Shown: positions 21,840 to 32,687, counted from the stretch's first letter. The stretch is DNA of 64,000 nucleotides from Niveispirillum sp. SYP-B3756 (GCF_009495745.1 NZ_WIDQ01000003.1:496001-560000), one strand, 5' to 3'. Translations and numbers: made by a program. The notes: generated from the letters alone by a model not told the origin.

Positions 21840-22996
21840 CGGCCGGACGGCAATGGCGATTCTGGGTCTGGGGGCTGGTGGTCTTCATCGCCCTGATCTG
21901 GCTGCTGCGCAGCATGTTAGCCCCGTTCGTGGCCGGCATGGCGCTGGCCTATCTGCTGGACCCGGTGACCGACCGGCTGGAACGGCATATGCCCCGCTGG
22001 GCCGCCACCAGCGTGGTTCTGCTGGGATTCGCCCTGGCGGCGGTACTGGCCCTGCTGCTGCTGGTGCCGCTGCTGCAGGGTCAAATCGTGCAGTTGATCA
22101 ATGCCGCCCCGCAATGGATCGCCTGGGCCAAACGGGAATTGCTGCCGCAGATTCAGCACTTCATCAACCGGCTCTCGCCGGAAGATATGGAACGGCTGCG
22201 CAGTGCCGCCGGTGATTATGCCGGCACCGCCATGAGCTGGACGGCTGATTTCCTGAAGGGGCTGGTCAGCCAGGGTGTCGCCCTGGTGGATATTCTCTCT
22301 GTCACCTTCATCACCCCCATCGTCGCCTTTTACCTGTTGCGCGACTGGGACCGGATGGTGGGGGCCATCAACAGCTGGCTTCCCCGCCAGCAAGCCGACA
22401 CCATCCGCGAACAGGCCCGCGCCGTGGATATAACCCTGGCCGGGTTTGTGCGTGGGCAGGCCACAGTCTGCCTGGCGCTGGGCAGCTTCTACGCCATCGC
22501 GCTGAGCTTGGCCGGGCTGGATTTCGGCCTGATCGTCGGCATGATCTCCGGCCTGCTTTCCTTCATCCCCTTTGTCGGCTCGCTGGTGGGGTTCTGTGCC
22601 TCCGTCGGCATCGCCTTCTTCCAGTTCGACGAGGTGTGGCGGGTGGCCATTGTCGCCGGCATCTTTTTCTTCGGTCAGGCCATGGAAGGCAATGTGCTGA
22701 CGCCCAAGCTGGTGGGCGACAAGGTGGGGCTGCATCCGGTCTGGGTGATCTTTGCCCTGATGGCCGGCGGCGCGCTGTTCGGATTCGTCGGGGTGCTGCT
22801 GGCCATGCCGGTGGCGGCCGTCATCGGGGTGCTGGTCCGATTCGCCATCACCCGTTACCTGGACAGCAGCCTCTATCACGGCCACCAGCCACCAGCCCCG
22901 CCCTGCCCTGACTTGGCAGCCGACCCGCTTCCCGCCAATCCCGCCGCGGAAGGGACCGACCTCCGCCGCCCCGCAGATATTCCGGCCGCACCATGA
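21836..22996 (+). CDS. AI-2E family transporter (PerM/YdiK type)
   Basis: This 386-residue polytopic membrane protein belongs to the UPF0118/AI-2E exporter family, whose members move small solutes; the substrate here is unknown. Typical blocks are an N-terminal pair of helices, the long soluble segment around residues 85-140, and PIVAFYLLRDWDRM followed by GFVRGQATVCLALGSFYAIA and NVLTPKLVGDKVGLHPVWVI. The C-terminal 35 residues are Pro-rich. It overlaps by four bases with both the phosphatidyltransferase gene and hdaA, so the three are translationally coupled. Confidence 0.88.
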   Translation: MTAGRQWRFWVWGLVVFIALIWLLRSMLAPFVAGMALAYLLDPVTDRLERHMPRWAATSVVLLGFALAAVLALLLLVPLLQGQIVQLINAAPQWIAWAKRELLPQIQHFINRLSPEDMERLRSAAGDYAGTAMSWTADFLKGLVSQGVALVDILSVTFITPIVAFYLLRDWDRMVGAINSWLPRQQADTIREQARAVDITLAGFVRGQATVCLALGSFYAIALSLAGLDFGLIVGMISGLLSFIPFVGSLVGFCASVGIAFFQFDEVWRVAIVAGIFFFGQAMEGNVLTPKLVGDKVGLHPVWVIFALMAGGALFGFVGVLLAMPVAAVIGVLVRFAITRYLDSSLYHGHQPPAPPCPDLAADPLPANPAAEGTDLRRPADIPAAP

Positions 22997-23742
22997 TTAT
23001 GGATACGACAATGCCCATCGGCTCCCTTCCTCCGGGACTGCCGTTGAGCAGCAGCCGGCAAATCCCCCTGGATCTGGGTCACCGTTCCGCCATGGGCGAG
23101 GCGGATTTCCTGGTGGCCCCCGGCAACCAGGATGCTGTGGCCTGGCTGGATAGCTGGCCGGACTGGCCGGCCCCGGCCCTGGTGATTTTCGGGCCCAGCG
23201 GTTCCGGCAAAAGCCATCTGGCGCAGATCTGGCGCGCCCGCGCGCGCGCCAACCTGTTGCAGGTGGATGATCTGCGCACTGACGACCTGCCCGACCTGCT
23301 GCACCCCACCCGCGCTGCCGTTCTGGACGGCGCGCAGCAGGTGGCCGGTGACCCGGTGCTGGAGCGCGCCTTGTTCCATCTCTACAATCTGGCGCGCGAT
23401 GCCGGGGGCCATCTGCTGTTGCTGGCGGACAAGGCGCCCATCAATTGGGTGCTGCGCCTGCCGGACCTGCGTTCGCGCCTGCTGGCAGCCCCGGCCGTCG
23501 GTATGGCCGCCCCCGATGACGCCCTGTTCATGGCCGTGCTGGTGAAGCTGTTCGCCGACCGGCAGATCAGGGTGGGGGAGGAGGTGATTGTCTGGCTGCT
23601 GACCCGCACCGAACGCAGCTTTGCCAACGCCCGCCGGGTGGTGGACCGACTGGACCGGGAGGCGCTGGCGGCCAAGAAGCCGATCACTGTGCGCTTCTGC
23701 CGGCAAATTCTGGGCGACAGCGGCGAGTCGGCCTGGGCTTGA
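22993..23742 (+). CDS. hdaA: DnaA-homologous regulatory protein HdaA
   Basis: HdaA/Hda works with the DNA sliding clamp to trigger ATP hydrolysis by DnaA and so limits re-initiation. The protein is 249 residues. The clamp-binding stretch would be the N-terminal SRQIPLDLGHRSAMGEADFL; Walker A is GPSGSGKSHL (about residue 74). The Walker B region (AAVLDGAQQVAG) lacks the usual tandem acids, which is common in Hda. The C-terminal lid contains TERSFANARRVVDRLDREAL. It is the last gene of the operon. Several ATGs crowd the start; the first overlaps the upstream stop. Confidence 0.9.
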   Translation: MIMDTTMPIGSLPPGLPLSSSRQIPLDLGHRSAMGEADFLVAPGNQDAVAWLDSWPDWPAPALVIFGPSGSGKSHLAQIWRARARANLLQVDDLRTDDLPDLLHPTRAAVLDGAQQVAGDPVLERALFHLYNLARDAGGHLLLLADKAPINWVLRLPDLRSRLLAAPAVGMAAPDDALFMAVLVKLFADRQIRVGEEVIVWLLTRTERSFANARRVVDRLDREALAAKKPITVRFCRQILGDSGESAWA

Positions 23743-23759
23743 TCGCCCTTCCCCACCGG

Positions 23760-24347
23760 TCAGCCGCCTTCCAGCAGCCGCACCTCCCGCCCCCGGTGAT
23801 TTTTTTTCAGGTAATCCAGCCAATCCGCCGGCCAATGCGCCGTGGCCCGCTGATAGATGGCGGGCAAGGCCGCCAGCAATTCATCGCGGCAGCCCAGCAT
23901 CTCCCCACCTATTTCCAGAATGCGCAGATTGGGCCAGGCCTGGGGCCGGATGCGCGCCACCTCCGCCAAAGCCTCTGCCGCCGGCCGATCAGGCCGCGCC
24001 TGGGCCAGAATCAGGGTCATCGCTGCGGTGGACCGCGACACACCCATATGGCAATGCACCAGCAGATGCGCCTTTGCCGGCGGCTCGGCGGTCAGGCTGC
24101 GCCCGAAATCGAGAATCTGGCGCACATGAGTCGGCTGTGGCGGCTGTTTGTCGGGCACCGGCTCCACCACATCATCGAATCGCAAATCCAGCCGCACATG
24201 CTCGCCATAGCCGCTGAAAACCGGCAGCTTGGACCGGCCAGGGTCCATGATCGACAGCATATGGCTGACGCCGACCTGGCAATGGTCAGGCAATTCCTCA
24301 ATCCCGCATACGGTGATGCGGAAGGGGGCATATTGGGTGCTGAGCAT
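23760..24347 (-). CDS. Protein tyrosine phosphatase-like protein
   Basis: This 195-residue protein contains the P-loop HCHMGVSRST (residues about 99-108), an exact HCx5R phosphatase signature with cysteine nucleophile and arginine. A matching general acid could be the aspartate in LRFDDVVEP. It resembles the dual-specificity-like phosphatases common in Rhodospirillales; the substrate is unknown. The only reasonable start (ATG at 24345-24347) lies directly against the T-run of the tRNA-Lys terminator and has no ribosome site, so the start or mode of initiation is uncertain. It is convergent with hdaA. Confidence 0.82.
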   Translation of the reverse strand: MLSTQYAPFRITVCGIEELPDHCQVGVSHMLSIMDPGRSKLPVFSGYGEHVRLDLRFDDVVEPVPDKQPPQPTHVRQILDFGRSLTAEPPAKAHLLVHCHMGVSRSTAAMTLILAQARPDRPAAEALAEVARIRPQAWPNLRILEIGGEMLGCRDELLAALPAIYQRATAHWPADWLDYLKKNHRGREVRLLEGG

Positions 24348-24384
24348 AAAAAAACCCGCCGAGACTGATCTGTCTGGCGAGTAT
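24348..24384 (-). terminator. Terminator of the tRNA-Lys array
   Basis: On the minus strand CGCCAGAC and GTCT-C-GGCG pair with an AGATCA loop and are followed by GGGTTTTTTT. The T-run ends at the ATG of the phosphatase gene. Confidence 0.8.
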
Positions 24385-24418
24385 ACCCGGATTTGATGTC
24401 AGGATGTTGTCTCAAGGT

Positions 24419-24494
<76 letters not shown>

Positions 24495-24529
24495 AACCTT
24501 GAAAGGCTGCAACGGTGATGGACCAAGGT

Positions 24530-24605
<76 letters not shown>

Positions 24606-24641
24606 AACCTTGATATCCGCCGTGGCGGCCATTTTTGGGAA

Positions 24642-24717
<76 letters not shown>

Positions 24718-24884
24718 ATTCCCAACCCGCTTTCGCGGCCCCGACGCTTCGTTCATCGCGTCGAGGCGCGCTGTGTAGCAAAGGGTTCACACCTTGTCGA
24801 CAAGAAAATGAAGCCTGCCGACCGGGATTTCACGCAGCCTGGCACTGCAAGCAATTCAACCCTCTGCCCCCATCCCTGACGGGG

Positions 24885-26036
24885 TCAAAGGTCACCCATG
24901 CCCCGGCGCGACATGCGTACATCCCGGTGCACATGCACCGATAGCAGCAGCCCGAAACCGATCATCACCCCCAACGTCGCCGTGCCGCCATAGGAGATCA
25001 GTGGCAGCGGCACGCCCACCACAGGGATCAGCCCCATGATCATGGCCACATTGATGAAAAGATAAAGGAACAGGTTCACCGTGACGCCCAGCGCCAGCAG
25101 CTTGCCGAACTGATGGCGGCAGCGCCCGGCAATGATGAAGCCATAGAGCAACAGCAGCCCATAGAGGAACAGGAAGAACAGGCTGCCCACCAGCCCGAAT
25201 TCCTCCGCCAGCATGGTGAAGATGAAGTCGGTCTGCTTTTCCGGCAGGAAGTTCAGATGGCTCTGCGTACCCTGCAGGAAGCCCTTGCCCATCAGCCCAC
25301 CGGAACCAAACGCGATCTTCGACTGGGTGATGTGGTACCCGGTACCCAGCGGGTCACTATCCGGGTCCAGAAAGGTTTCCACCCGGTCGCGCTGATAATC
25401 ATGCAGTACGAACTGCCAGGTCAGCGGCACGGCGATGATGATAGCGGCGATGAGCACGCCGAACTTCCACAGCCGCACCCCGGACAGGAAGAACAGCGCC
25501 CCCGCCGCCATCACCAGCATCAGCGAGGTGCCAAGATTGGGCTGAGCCAGCACCAACGCCACCGGCGCGCCCACCAGCAGCAAGGGCGGAATCAGAAAGG
25601 GGATGCGGCCACTATCTTCCAGCGTGGCGCCGTGGAAATAGCGGGCCAGCACCATCACCAGCGTCACCTTCATGATCTCGGATGGCTGCAACTGGATGAT
25701 GCCCAGATCAATCCAGCGCTGCGCCCCCTTGCCAACATTGCCGAACAAATCCACCCCGATCAGCAGCAGCATGACGATGCCATAGAGCGGGTAGGCCAAC
25801 TTCATCCAGAAGCGGATATCGATCAGCGCAATCAGCAGCATCGCCACCAGCCCCACGCCGAACCGCAGCATCTGGCGGGAGGCCCAGGGATCGAAATGGC
25901 CATTGGCGGCGGAATAGAGCATGGCAAAGCCAATGCTGGCCACCAGGGTGATGAGAAGGACCAGACTCCAGGAAATCTGGCCCAGCTTCTCCCCGATGGT
26001 CATCGCCCCCCGGTCGATGGAGAGGTCCAGGCTCAT
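24885..26036 (-). CDS. rodA: Rod-shape peptidoglycan glycosyltransferase RodA
   Basis: This SEDS-family membrane enzyme polymerises lipid II in the elongasome together with PBP2. It is 383 residues with about ten helices. Conserved blocks are RWIDLGIIQLQPSEIMKVTL, FLDPDSDPLGTGYHITQSKI, GFLQGTQSHLNFLPEKQTDF followed by IFTMLAEEFGLVGS, and the terminal PLPLISYGGTATLGVMIGFG. It starts 2 nt after the mrdA stop and is the last gene of the mreBCD-mrdA-rodA cluster. Confidence 0.96.
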   Translation of the reverse strand: MSLDLSIDRGAMTIGEKLGQISWSLVLLITLVASIGFAMLYSAANGHFDPWASRQMLRFGVGLVAMLLIALIDIRFWMKLAYPLYGIVMLLLIGVDLFGNVGKGAQRWIDLGIIQLQPSEIMKVTLVMVLARYFHGATLEDSGRIPFLIPPLLLVGAPVALVLAQPNLGTSLMLVMAAGALFFLSGVRLWKFGVLIAAIIIAVPLTWQFVLHDYQRDRVETFLDPDSDPLGTGYHITQSKIAFGSGGLMGKGFLQGTQSHLNFLPEKQTDFIFTMLAEEFGLVGSLFFLFLYGLLLLYGFIIAGRCRHQFGKLLALGVTVNLFLYLFINVAMIMGLIPVVGVPLPLISYGGTATLGVMIGFGLLLSVHVHRDVRMSRRGMGDL

Positions 26037-26038
26037 GG

Positions 26039-27943
26039 TTATTGCCCCGTGCTGCCGGCATCAGGCCGGGAAGGTGCGGTGGCCGGTTCCGGCTGCTGGG
26101 CCACGCTGGCGCGGGCCGCGTCCAGCATCTGGCATTCCAGCAGAATGTCGCGGGCGATCGGCCCCGCGACACCGCCGCCGCTGCTGCCATGTTCCACAAA
26201 CACGGCGCAGGCATATTTCGGCGCATCCACTGGGGCAAAGGCGACGAACAGCGCATGGTCACGCTCCCGCCAGGCCAGATCCTCGTTCTTGCGCACGCCG
26301 CTGCTGCGCTCCGCCATGGAGATTCGGCGTACCTGGGCGCTGCCCGATTTGCCCGCCATCTCCATACCCGGAATGGTGATGCGCGATTTGTAGGCGGTAC
26401 CACCTGGTATATTGGTCACGGCATTCATGCCTTTCAGCACGACCGCCAGATTCTCCGGCTTAACATCAATCCGTGGCCATTCCGTCTGTTCACGGTACTG
26501 ACCTTCGATGGATTTGGCCAGATGCGGCTGCACCACATGGCCACTGGCCAGCCGCGCCGTCATCACCGCCAACTGCAAAGGCGTCGCCAGCACGTAGCCC
26601 TGGCCCATACTGGCGATCAGGGTTTCGCCGGGGTGCCAGGCAGCCTTCAACGCCCGACGTTTCCAGGCCGGATCAGGCACCAGACCGGGCCGTTCCCCCG
26701 GCAGTTCCAGCCCCACCTTGTCACCCAGCCCAAATTTGCGGGCCATGGCGGCAATTCGGTCCATACCAATGCGCTGAGCCAGATCATAGAAATAGACGTC
26801 GCAGCTGTTCATCAGCGCGCCAACCATATCCAGAGTGCCATGGCCGCCGCGCCGCCAGCAATGGAAGCGGTGGCTGCCCAGTTCGATATGGCCGGAACAG
26901 GTGACGCGATGATCGGCATTGACGATGCCCGATTCCAGCGCTGCCAAGGCCGTGATCATCTTGAAGGTCGATCCTGGCGGATATTGGCCGGCAATCGCCT
27001 TGTTGATCAACGGCGTCCGTTCATCCTTCAGCAAGGCCTGATAGGCATCATAGCCAATGCCCACGGCGAACTGATTAGGATCGAAGGCGGGGCAGGAACA
27101 GAGCGCCTGGATACCGCCGGTGCGCACATCGATCACCACGGCGGCGGCACTCATTTCCGCCGACAGACGCTGATGTACATAATGCTGCAGCTTGGCATCC
27201 AGCGTCAGCGTGGTTTCCCGCCCCGGCTGGCCATTATCGCGCGACAGTTCACGAATTACCCGACCAACGGCATTGACCTCCAGCTGCTGGGTACCAGCGG
27301 CCCCGCGCAAGGCAGAATCAAACTGCTTCTCCACCCCACCCTTGCCGATGCGGAAGCCCGGCAGGGTCAACAACGGATCGTCGGATTTCTCCAGATCTTT
27401 ATCGGTTGCGGCACCGACATAACCCAGGACATGGGCCAAAGCCTCCCCGAACGGATAGGAACGGACCTGCCCAACATCAATGGAGATGCCCGGCAGGTCG
27501 GGGAGATTGACCTCAATGGCGGAAACCTGATCCCAGCTCAGATTTTCCTTGATGGTGATAGGAGCAAAGGCGCGGGAGCGCTGCAGGTCACGCTGGATGC
27601 GCCGTTCATCAGCCTCGGTCAGCGGGACCAGCTTGCCGACCTCATCCAGAATCTGCCGCACGTCGCCGGCACGCTCTGAGACCACGGTGACGCTGAAATT
27701 CTGCTCATTCACCGCCAGCGGCACACCAAACCGGTCCAGTATCTGGCCGCGTGGCGGGGCCACCAGTCGCAGCGAGATGCGGTTATCATCCGCCAACATG
27801 CTGTAGCGGTCGCGCTCCACGATCTGCAGGTAATAGAGCCGTCCCACCAGCGCGGAAACGGCAGCCACCTGCATACCGCCCAGCACCAGCGTGCGGCGGC
27901 TCAGCATACGCTGTCGCTCGGCATCGCGATCATAGGCGGACAA
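26039..27943 (-). CDS. mrdA: Penicillin-binding protein 2 (elongation transpeptidase)
   Basis: This class B PBP cross-links peptidoglycan during side-wall growth. It is 634 residues. One N-terminal helix (RTLVLGGMQVAAVSALVGRL) anchors it. The transpeptidase domain has Ser325-Thr-Phe-Lys328 in YPPGSTFKMITALAALESG, the second motif as SCD (MNSCDVYFYDLAQRIG), and KSG in MAGKSGSAQVRRI. The C-terminus is Ser/Pro-rich. It lies 10 nt after mreD and 2 nt before rodA. Confidence 0.96.
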   Translation of the reverse strand: MSAYDRDAERQRMLSRRTLVLGGMQVAAVSALVGRLYYLQIVERDRYSMLADDNRISLRLVAPPRGQILDRFGVPLAVNEQNFSVTVVSERAGDVRQILDEVGKLVPLTEADERRIQRDLQRSRAFAPITIKENLSWDQVSAIEVNLPDLPGISIDVGQVRSYPFGEALAHVLGYVGAATDKDLEKSDDPLLTLPGFRIGKGGVEKQFDSALRGAAGTQQLEVNAVGRVIRELSRDNGQPGRETTLTLDAKLQHYVHQRLSAEMSAAAVVIDVRTGGIQALCSCPAFDPNQFAVGIGYDAYQALLKDERTPLINKAIAGQYPPGSTFKMITALAALESGIVNADHRVTCSGHIELGSHRFHCWRRGGHGTLDMVGALMNSCDVYFYDLAQRIGMDRIAAMARKFGLGDKVGLELPGERPGLVPDPAWKRRALKAAWHPGETLIASMGQGYVLATPLQLAVMTARLASGHVVQPHLAKSIEGQYREQTEWPRIDVKPENLAVVLKGMNAVTNIPGGTAYKSRITIPGMEMAGKSGSAQVRRISMAERSSGVRKNEDLAWRERDHALFVAFAPVDAPKYACAVFVEHGSSGGGVAGPIARDILLECQMLDAARASVAQQPEPATAPSRPDAGSTGQ

Positions 27944-27953
27944 GATTGTCTCC

Positions 27954-28478
27954 TCAGCTCAAATAGGCGCGGTGCAGACGTTGCAGCAGATATGTCGGCA
28001 GCGGGAACAATGCCACCCCCAGGGCGGCATGGACCAGCACTGGTCGCGCATCCAGCAGATGCGCGCTCATCAGGGCAAAGACCAGCCATTGTACAACCGA
28101 CGCCCCAAATGCCACCAGGGCAAAGCCGAGCCATAGCATCCCGAAAGACCGGCCCAGGAAAAAGCGGCGCTGGGTAATGAGCAGCCAATAGGTCAAAATC
28201 AGATAAAGCGATGTTACGCCCAGCGGCGAACCGCTGATCAGGTCATGCAAAACACCCAAGGCGAAAACCACCAGCGGGCGTAGCAAATCCGGCCGATGGA
28301 TGACCCAGTAGAACAAACAGATCAACACCAGCGGCGGTGTGACCACGGAATAACCGGGCAAGGGCAAGGGCACCATGGCCAGCAGCATGGCCATCACGAT
28401 GGACCCGAAGGGAAGCAGGTTGCGCGCCGTTTGATCAAGACGATGCCAGAAACCACCGGCCAAAGCCGAACCCCTCAC
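27954..28478 (-). CDS. mreD: Rod shape-determining protein MreD
   Basis: This 174-residue inner-membrane protein has about five helices and links MreC to the wall-synthesis machinery. It contains the typical block VFALGVLHDLISGSPLGVTS followed by LYLILTYWLLITQRRFFLGR. Its ATG overlaps the mreC stop by four bases. Identification rests on the topology, length and position between mreC and mrdA. Confidence 0.92.
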   Translation of the reverse strand: MRGSALAGGFWHRLDQTARNLLPFGSIVMAMLLAMVPLPLPGYSVVTPPLVLICLFYWVIHRPDLLRPLVVFALGVLHDLISGSPLGVTSLYLILTYWLLITQRRFFLGRSFGMLWLGFALVAFGASVVQWLVFALMSAHLLDARPVLVHAALGVALFPLPTYLLQRLHRAYLS

Positions 28479-29371
28479 TGCATCGCGCCCGGCTGCACGG
28501 CTTCTGCCGCCAGCCCGTCGGTGCCGGCGAAACGGACGATCTGCAGATGCTCCAGACTGGAAAGGTCGGCCATGGGCACAACATGGGGCTGGCCATCCTT
28601 GCCAATTTCCATCACCCCCACCGGCAGGCCGGGCGGGAACAATCCGCCATGGCCGGAGGTAAAGACCCGTTCACCGGGCGACACCGCCGTATTACCCGGC
28701 ACGTAAAGCAGGGTTGGATGATCGGAATTATCGCCCGCCAGCATGGCCCGCTGGCGGCTGGTTTCCAGCACCACGGGGATGCGGGCGTTGAGATCGGTGA
28801 TCAGCAGCACGCGGGAAGACCATTCCCCCACCTGCACCACACGCCCCACCAGACCCTGGCCGGACATGGCCGCCTGCCCACGCTCCACCCCGTCCCGCGC
28901 ACCGGCGGTGATGACAACGGTGCGCACAAAGGCCCCACCCGGATCCCCCACCACGCGGGCTGTGATGAAACGGGCCGGCGGATCGGCCTTGAAGGCCAAC
29001 AGAGAGCGCAAGGAGCCGTTTTCCGCCTCCAGCCGCAAAGCCACCTGCTCCCACTGGCGTAACCGGGTATTCTCGTCGCGCAGTCGAGCATTTTCTTCAT
29101 GCAGATCGACCAATTGACGCCCATATTCCAGCGCATCGGCGACGCTGGCGGCCGGGCGCGACATCACATTAAGAATCGGGGTGAAGGCATCGGTCACGCG
29201 GGCGCGGGCCTGATCAATCGCGCCGACATTGACATGCCCGATCATCATCAAGGCAATGGCGGCCAACACCAGCAGCGGGAAGTAAAATCGCTGCACCAGC
29301 CCCCAGAAAGGGGCTGCGATCCGCACGACCGATCCGTTGTTGCGCGTCTTCACCGGGGGATGTCCCGTCAT
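28475..29371 (-). CDS. mreC: Rod shape-determining protein MreC
   Basis: This bitopic periplasmic scaffold protein of the elongasome is 298 residues from the ATG at 29369-29371. One helix (FPLLVLAAIALMMIGHV) is followed by a coiled coil (QLVDLHEENARLRDENTRLR, continuing into QWEQVALRLEAENGSLRSLL) and two beta domains with GQGLVGRVVQVGEWSSRVLL. A TTG at 29437 would add 22 residues, less likely. No clear ribosome site precedes the ATG. It is separated from mreB by a strong hairpin. Confidence 0.94.
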   Translation of the reverse strand: MTGHPPVKTRNNGSVVRIAAPFWGLVQRFYFPLLVLAAIALMMIGHVNVGAIDQARARVTDAFTPILNVMSRPAASVADALEYGRQLVDLHEENARLRDENTRLRQWEQVALRLEAENGSLRSLLAFKADPPARFITARVVGDPGGAFVRTVVITAGARDGVERGQAAMSGQGLVGRVVQVGEWSSRVLLITDLNARIPVVLETSRQRAMLAGDNSDHPTLLYVPGNTAVSPGERVFTSGHGGLFPPGLPVGVMEIGKDGQPHVVPMADLSSLEHLQIVRFAGTDGLAAEAVQPGAMQ

Positions 29372-29490
29372 TGGGCCGACGGCGGAAAGCCGGCGACTGG
29401 GTTGAAGGTGCCAGAATTCCCGGCAGCTTACCGCCAAAAGTGAAATTAAACCGTTAACAAGCGGCTGTAAATCGCTGTATTTTAATGCAG

Positions 29491-29515
29491 CAGGGCCGCG
29501 AATAACGCGGCCCTG
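29491..29515 (-). terminator. Strong hairpin between mreB and mreC
   Basis: A perfect ten-pair stem CAGGGCCGCG/CGCGGCCCTG closes a TTATT loop, 11 nt past the mreB stop. In the transcribed direction it is followed by CTGCATTAAAATACAG, not a clean T-run, so it may be a partial terminator or an mRNA 3'-end stabiliser. Confidence 0.55.
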
Positions 29516-29525
29516 TCCTTACGCC

Positions 29526-30815
<1,290 letters not shown>

Positions 30816-30850
30816 AAAAGACAATCCCCGCCGGCCAGCGGCCGACGGGG
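30816..30850 (-). terminator. Terminator after leuA
   Basis: CCCCGTCGGCC and GGCCGGCGGGG form eleven pairs (one G-T) with a GCT loop on the minus strand, followed by ATTGTCTTTTGG. It lies 43 nt past the leuA stop. Confidence 0.8.
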
Positions 30851-30893
30851 ATATAACGGGACTCGGGATAAAAGGCGGCAAGCCCGGATCTGA

Positions 30894-32456
30894 TCAGGCC
30901 GACATGGCCACAGGTGCCGTCTTCTGCCGCTTGGTCACCAGCTTGTTCAGGGCATGGATATAGGCCCGCGCCGAGGCCACCAGCGTGTCAGCATCGGCCC
31001 CCTGGCCATTGACCGACTTGCCGCTCTCTTCCAGCCGCACAGTCACCTCTGCCTGGGCATCGGTGCCCGCCGTCACGGCATGGACCTGATAAAGCTGCAA
31101 CTTGGCCTCATGCGGGAAGGCCAGCTTCAAGGCGTTGAACACGGCATCCACCGGGCCGTTGCCGAAGGCCACCACCGGGGCGATCGGCTTGCCATCCACT
31201 TCCAGTTCCAGCACGGCATGTTGCGGCCCGCGAGAGCCGGCCACGACATGCAGCGCCTGGAAGCGGATATGTTCGTGCTGACGACCAGCCTCGTCATCCA
31301 TGATGGCGACGATATCTTCGTCGTAAATGTCCTTCTTGCGGTCGGCCAGATCCTTGAAGCGGCCGAACGCGTCATTGACCTGGTTCTCGCCGATCTCATC
31401 ATAGCCAAGCTCCTTCAGCTTGGCGCGGAAGGCGGCGCGGCCGGAATGCTTGCCCATGACCAGGGAGGAGCGGTTGAGACCCACCGATTCCGGCGTCATG
31501 ATCTCGTACGTTTCGGCGTGCTTCAGCATCCCGTCCTGATGGATGCCGCTTTCATGGGCGAAAGCATTGGCGCCCACGATGGCCTTGTTGGGCTGCACCT
31601 GGAAACCGGTGATGGTGGAAACCAGTCGGGAAATGCGGGTGATATGTTCGGTCTTGATGCCGGTATCGCAGCCCATCAAATCATGGCGGGTGCGCAGCGC
31701 CATCACCACCTCTTCCAAAGAGGCATTGCCGGCACGCTCGCCCAGGCCATTGATGGTGCATTCCACCTGCCGCACGCCGGCGCCGATACCGGCCAGGGAA
31801 TTGGCCACGGCCAAGCCCAGATCATTATGACAATGCACGGAGAAGATGGCCTTGTCGCTGTTCGGCACGCGGGTCATCACGTCGCGGAACATCGCGGCAT
31901 ATTCCTCCGGCAGCGCATAGCCCACCGTGTCGGGAATATTGATGGTGGTGGCACCGGCCTTGATGGCGGCCTCCACCGTGCGGCAGAGGAAATCACGGTC
32001 AGACCGGCTGCCATCCTGGGCCGACCATTCCACATCATCCACCAGATTGCGGGCATAGGTGACGTAATCAATGGTGCGCTGAAGCACCTCTTCTTCCGTC
32101 ATCTTCAGCATGTACTTCATATGCACCGGGCTGGTGGAGATGAAGGTGTGGATGCGCTTGCGGGGGGCGAACTGCAACGCCTCCGCCGCGCGGTCAATAT
32201 CGGCGCGCGCGGTGCGGGCCAAGGCGGCGATGACACTGTTCTTCACCACCTTGCCCACTTCGCGGACGGATTCGAAATCACCGTTCGACGCGATGGGGAA
32301 GCCGGCCTCGATGACATCGACGCCCATTTCTTCCAACACCGCCGCGATGCGCAGCTTTTCTTCCAGATTCATGGAGCAGCCGGGCGCCTGCTCCCCATCA
32401 CGCAAGGTGGTGTCGAAAATGATGACGCGGTTCTTATCGCGGGAAATGCTGGTCAT
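30894..32456 (-). CDS. leuA: 2-isopropylmalate synthase
   Basis: This enzyme condenses acetyl-CoA with 2-ketoisovalerate, the first committed step of leucine synthesis. It is 520 residues. The HMGL-like barrel has FDTTLRDGEQAPGCSMNLEE at residues 14-33, metal ligands in SVHCHNDLGLAVANSLAG and the block QVECTINGLGERAGNASLEE. The C-terminal LeuA dimer domain senses leucine for feedback inhibition. The ATG at 32454-32456 is preferred to the open extension to 32492. A 230-nt structured leader with a small leucine-rich ORF precedes it, which suggests attenuation in addition to feedback. Confidence 0.97.
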   Translation of the reverse strand: MTSISRDKNRVIIFDTTLRDGEQAPGCSMNLEEKLRIAAVLEEMGVDVIEAGFPIASNGDFESVREVGKVVKNSVIAALARTARADIDRAAEALQFAPRKRIHTFISTSPVHMKYMLKMTEEEVLQRTIDYVTYARNLVDDVEWSAQDGSRSDRDFLCRTVEAAIKAGATTINIPDTVGYALPEEYAAMFRDVMTRVPNSDKAIFSVHCHNDLGLAVANSLAGIGAGVRQVECTINGLGERAGNASLEEVVMALRTRHDLMGCDTGIKTEHITRISRLVSTITGFQVQPNKAIVGANAFAHESGIHQDGMLKHAETYEIMTPESVGLNRSSLVMGKHSGRAAFRAKLKELGYDEIGENQVNDAFGRFKDLADRKKDIYDEDIVAIMDDEAGRQHEHIRFQALHVVAGSRGPQHAVLELEVDGKPIAPVVAFGNGPVDAVFNALKLAFPHEAKLQLYQVHAVTAGTDAQAEVTVRLEESGKSVNGQGADADTLVASARAYIHALNKLVTKRQKTAPVAMSA

Positions 32457-32687
32457 GATCGTCGGTCCCTGAAGCCCTGGGGGCACCATCATTCTTGATT
32501 AGCGGTGCCGTGGTTGGTTTTGGCGGGCAAGCCGTCCATTGCCGGTCGAATGATGATCAATCTGCATGATCGCATTTGGCCGGTGATGGCCTGACCCGTC
32601 GGATCAGATCGGCGGTGCGCATAGGGCGCGCACCCAGTCCCCTGAACGCGAACCCGTCCATCAGCGATGGGACGGGACACAGAGCGC
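32457..32687 (-). promoter_or_regulatory. Structured leader upstream of leuA (candidate attenuator)
   Basis: In the leuA direction there are successive stems: CCCCUGAGCGC with GCGUUCAGGGG (eleven pairs, one G-U; the 5' arm holds the stop codon of the small ORF), enclosing a nested hairpin CCCGUC-C-CAUC/GAUGGACGGG. Then GGUGCGC/GCGCACC follows, and finally GGCACC/GGUGCC just before the leuA ribosome site. No hairpin has a good U-tract, so control could be at the level of translation or Rho. Confidence 0.5.
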
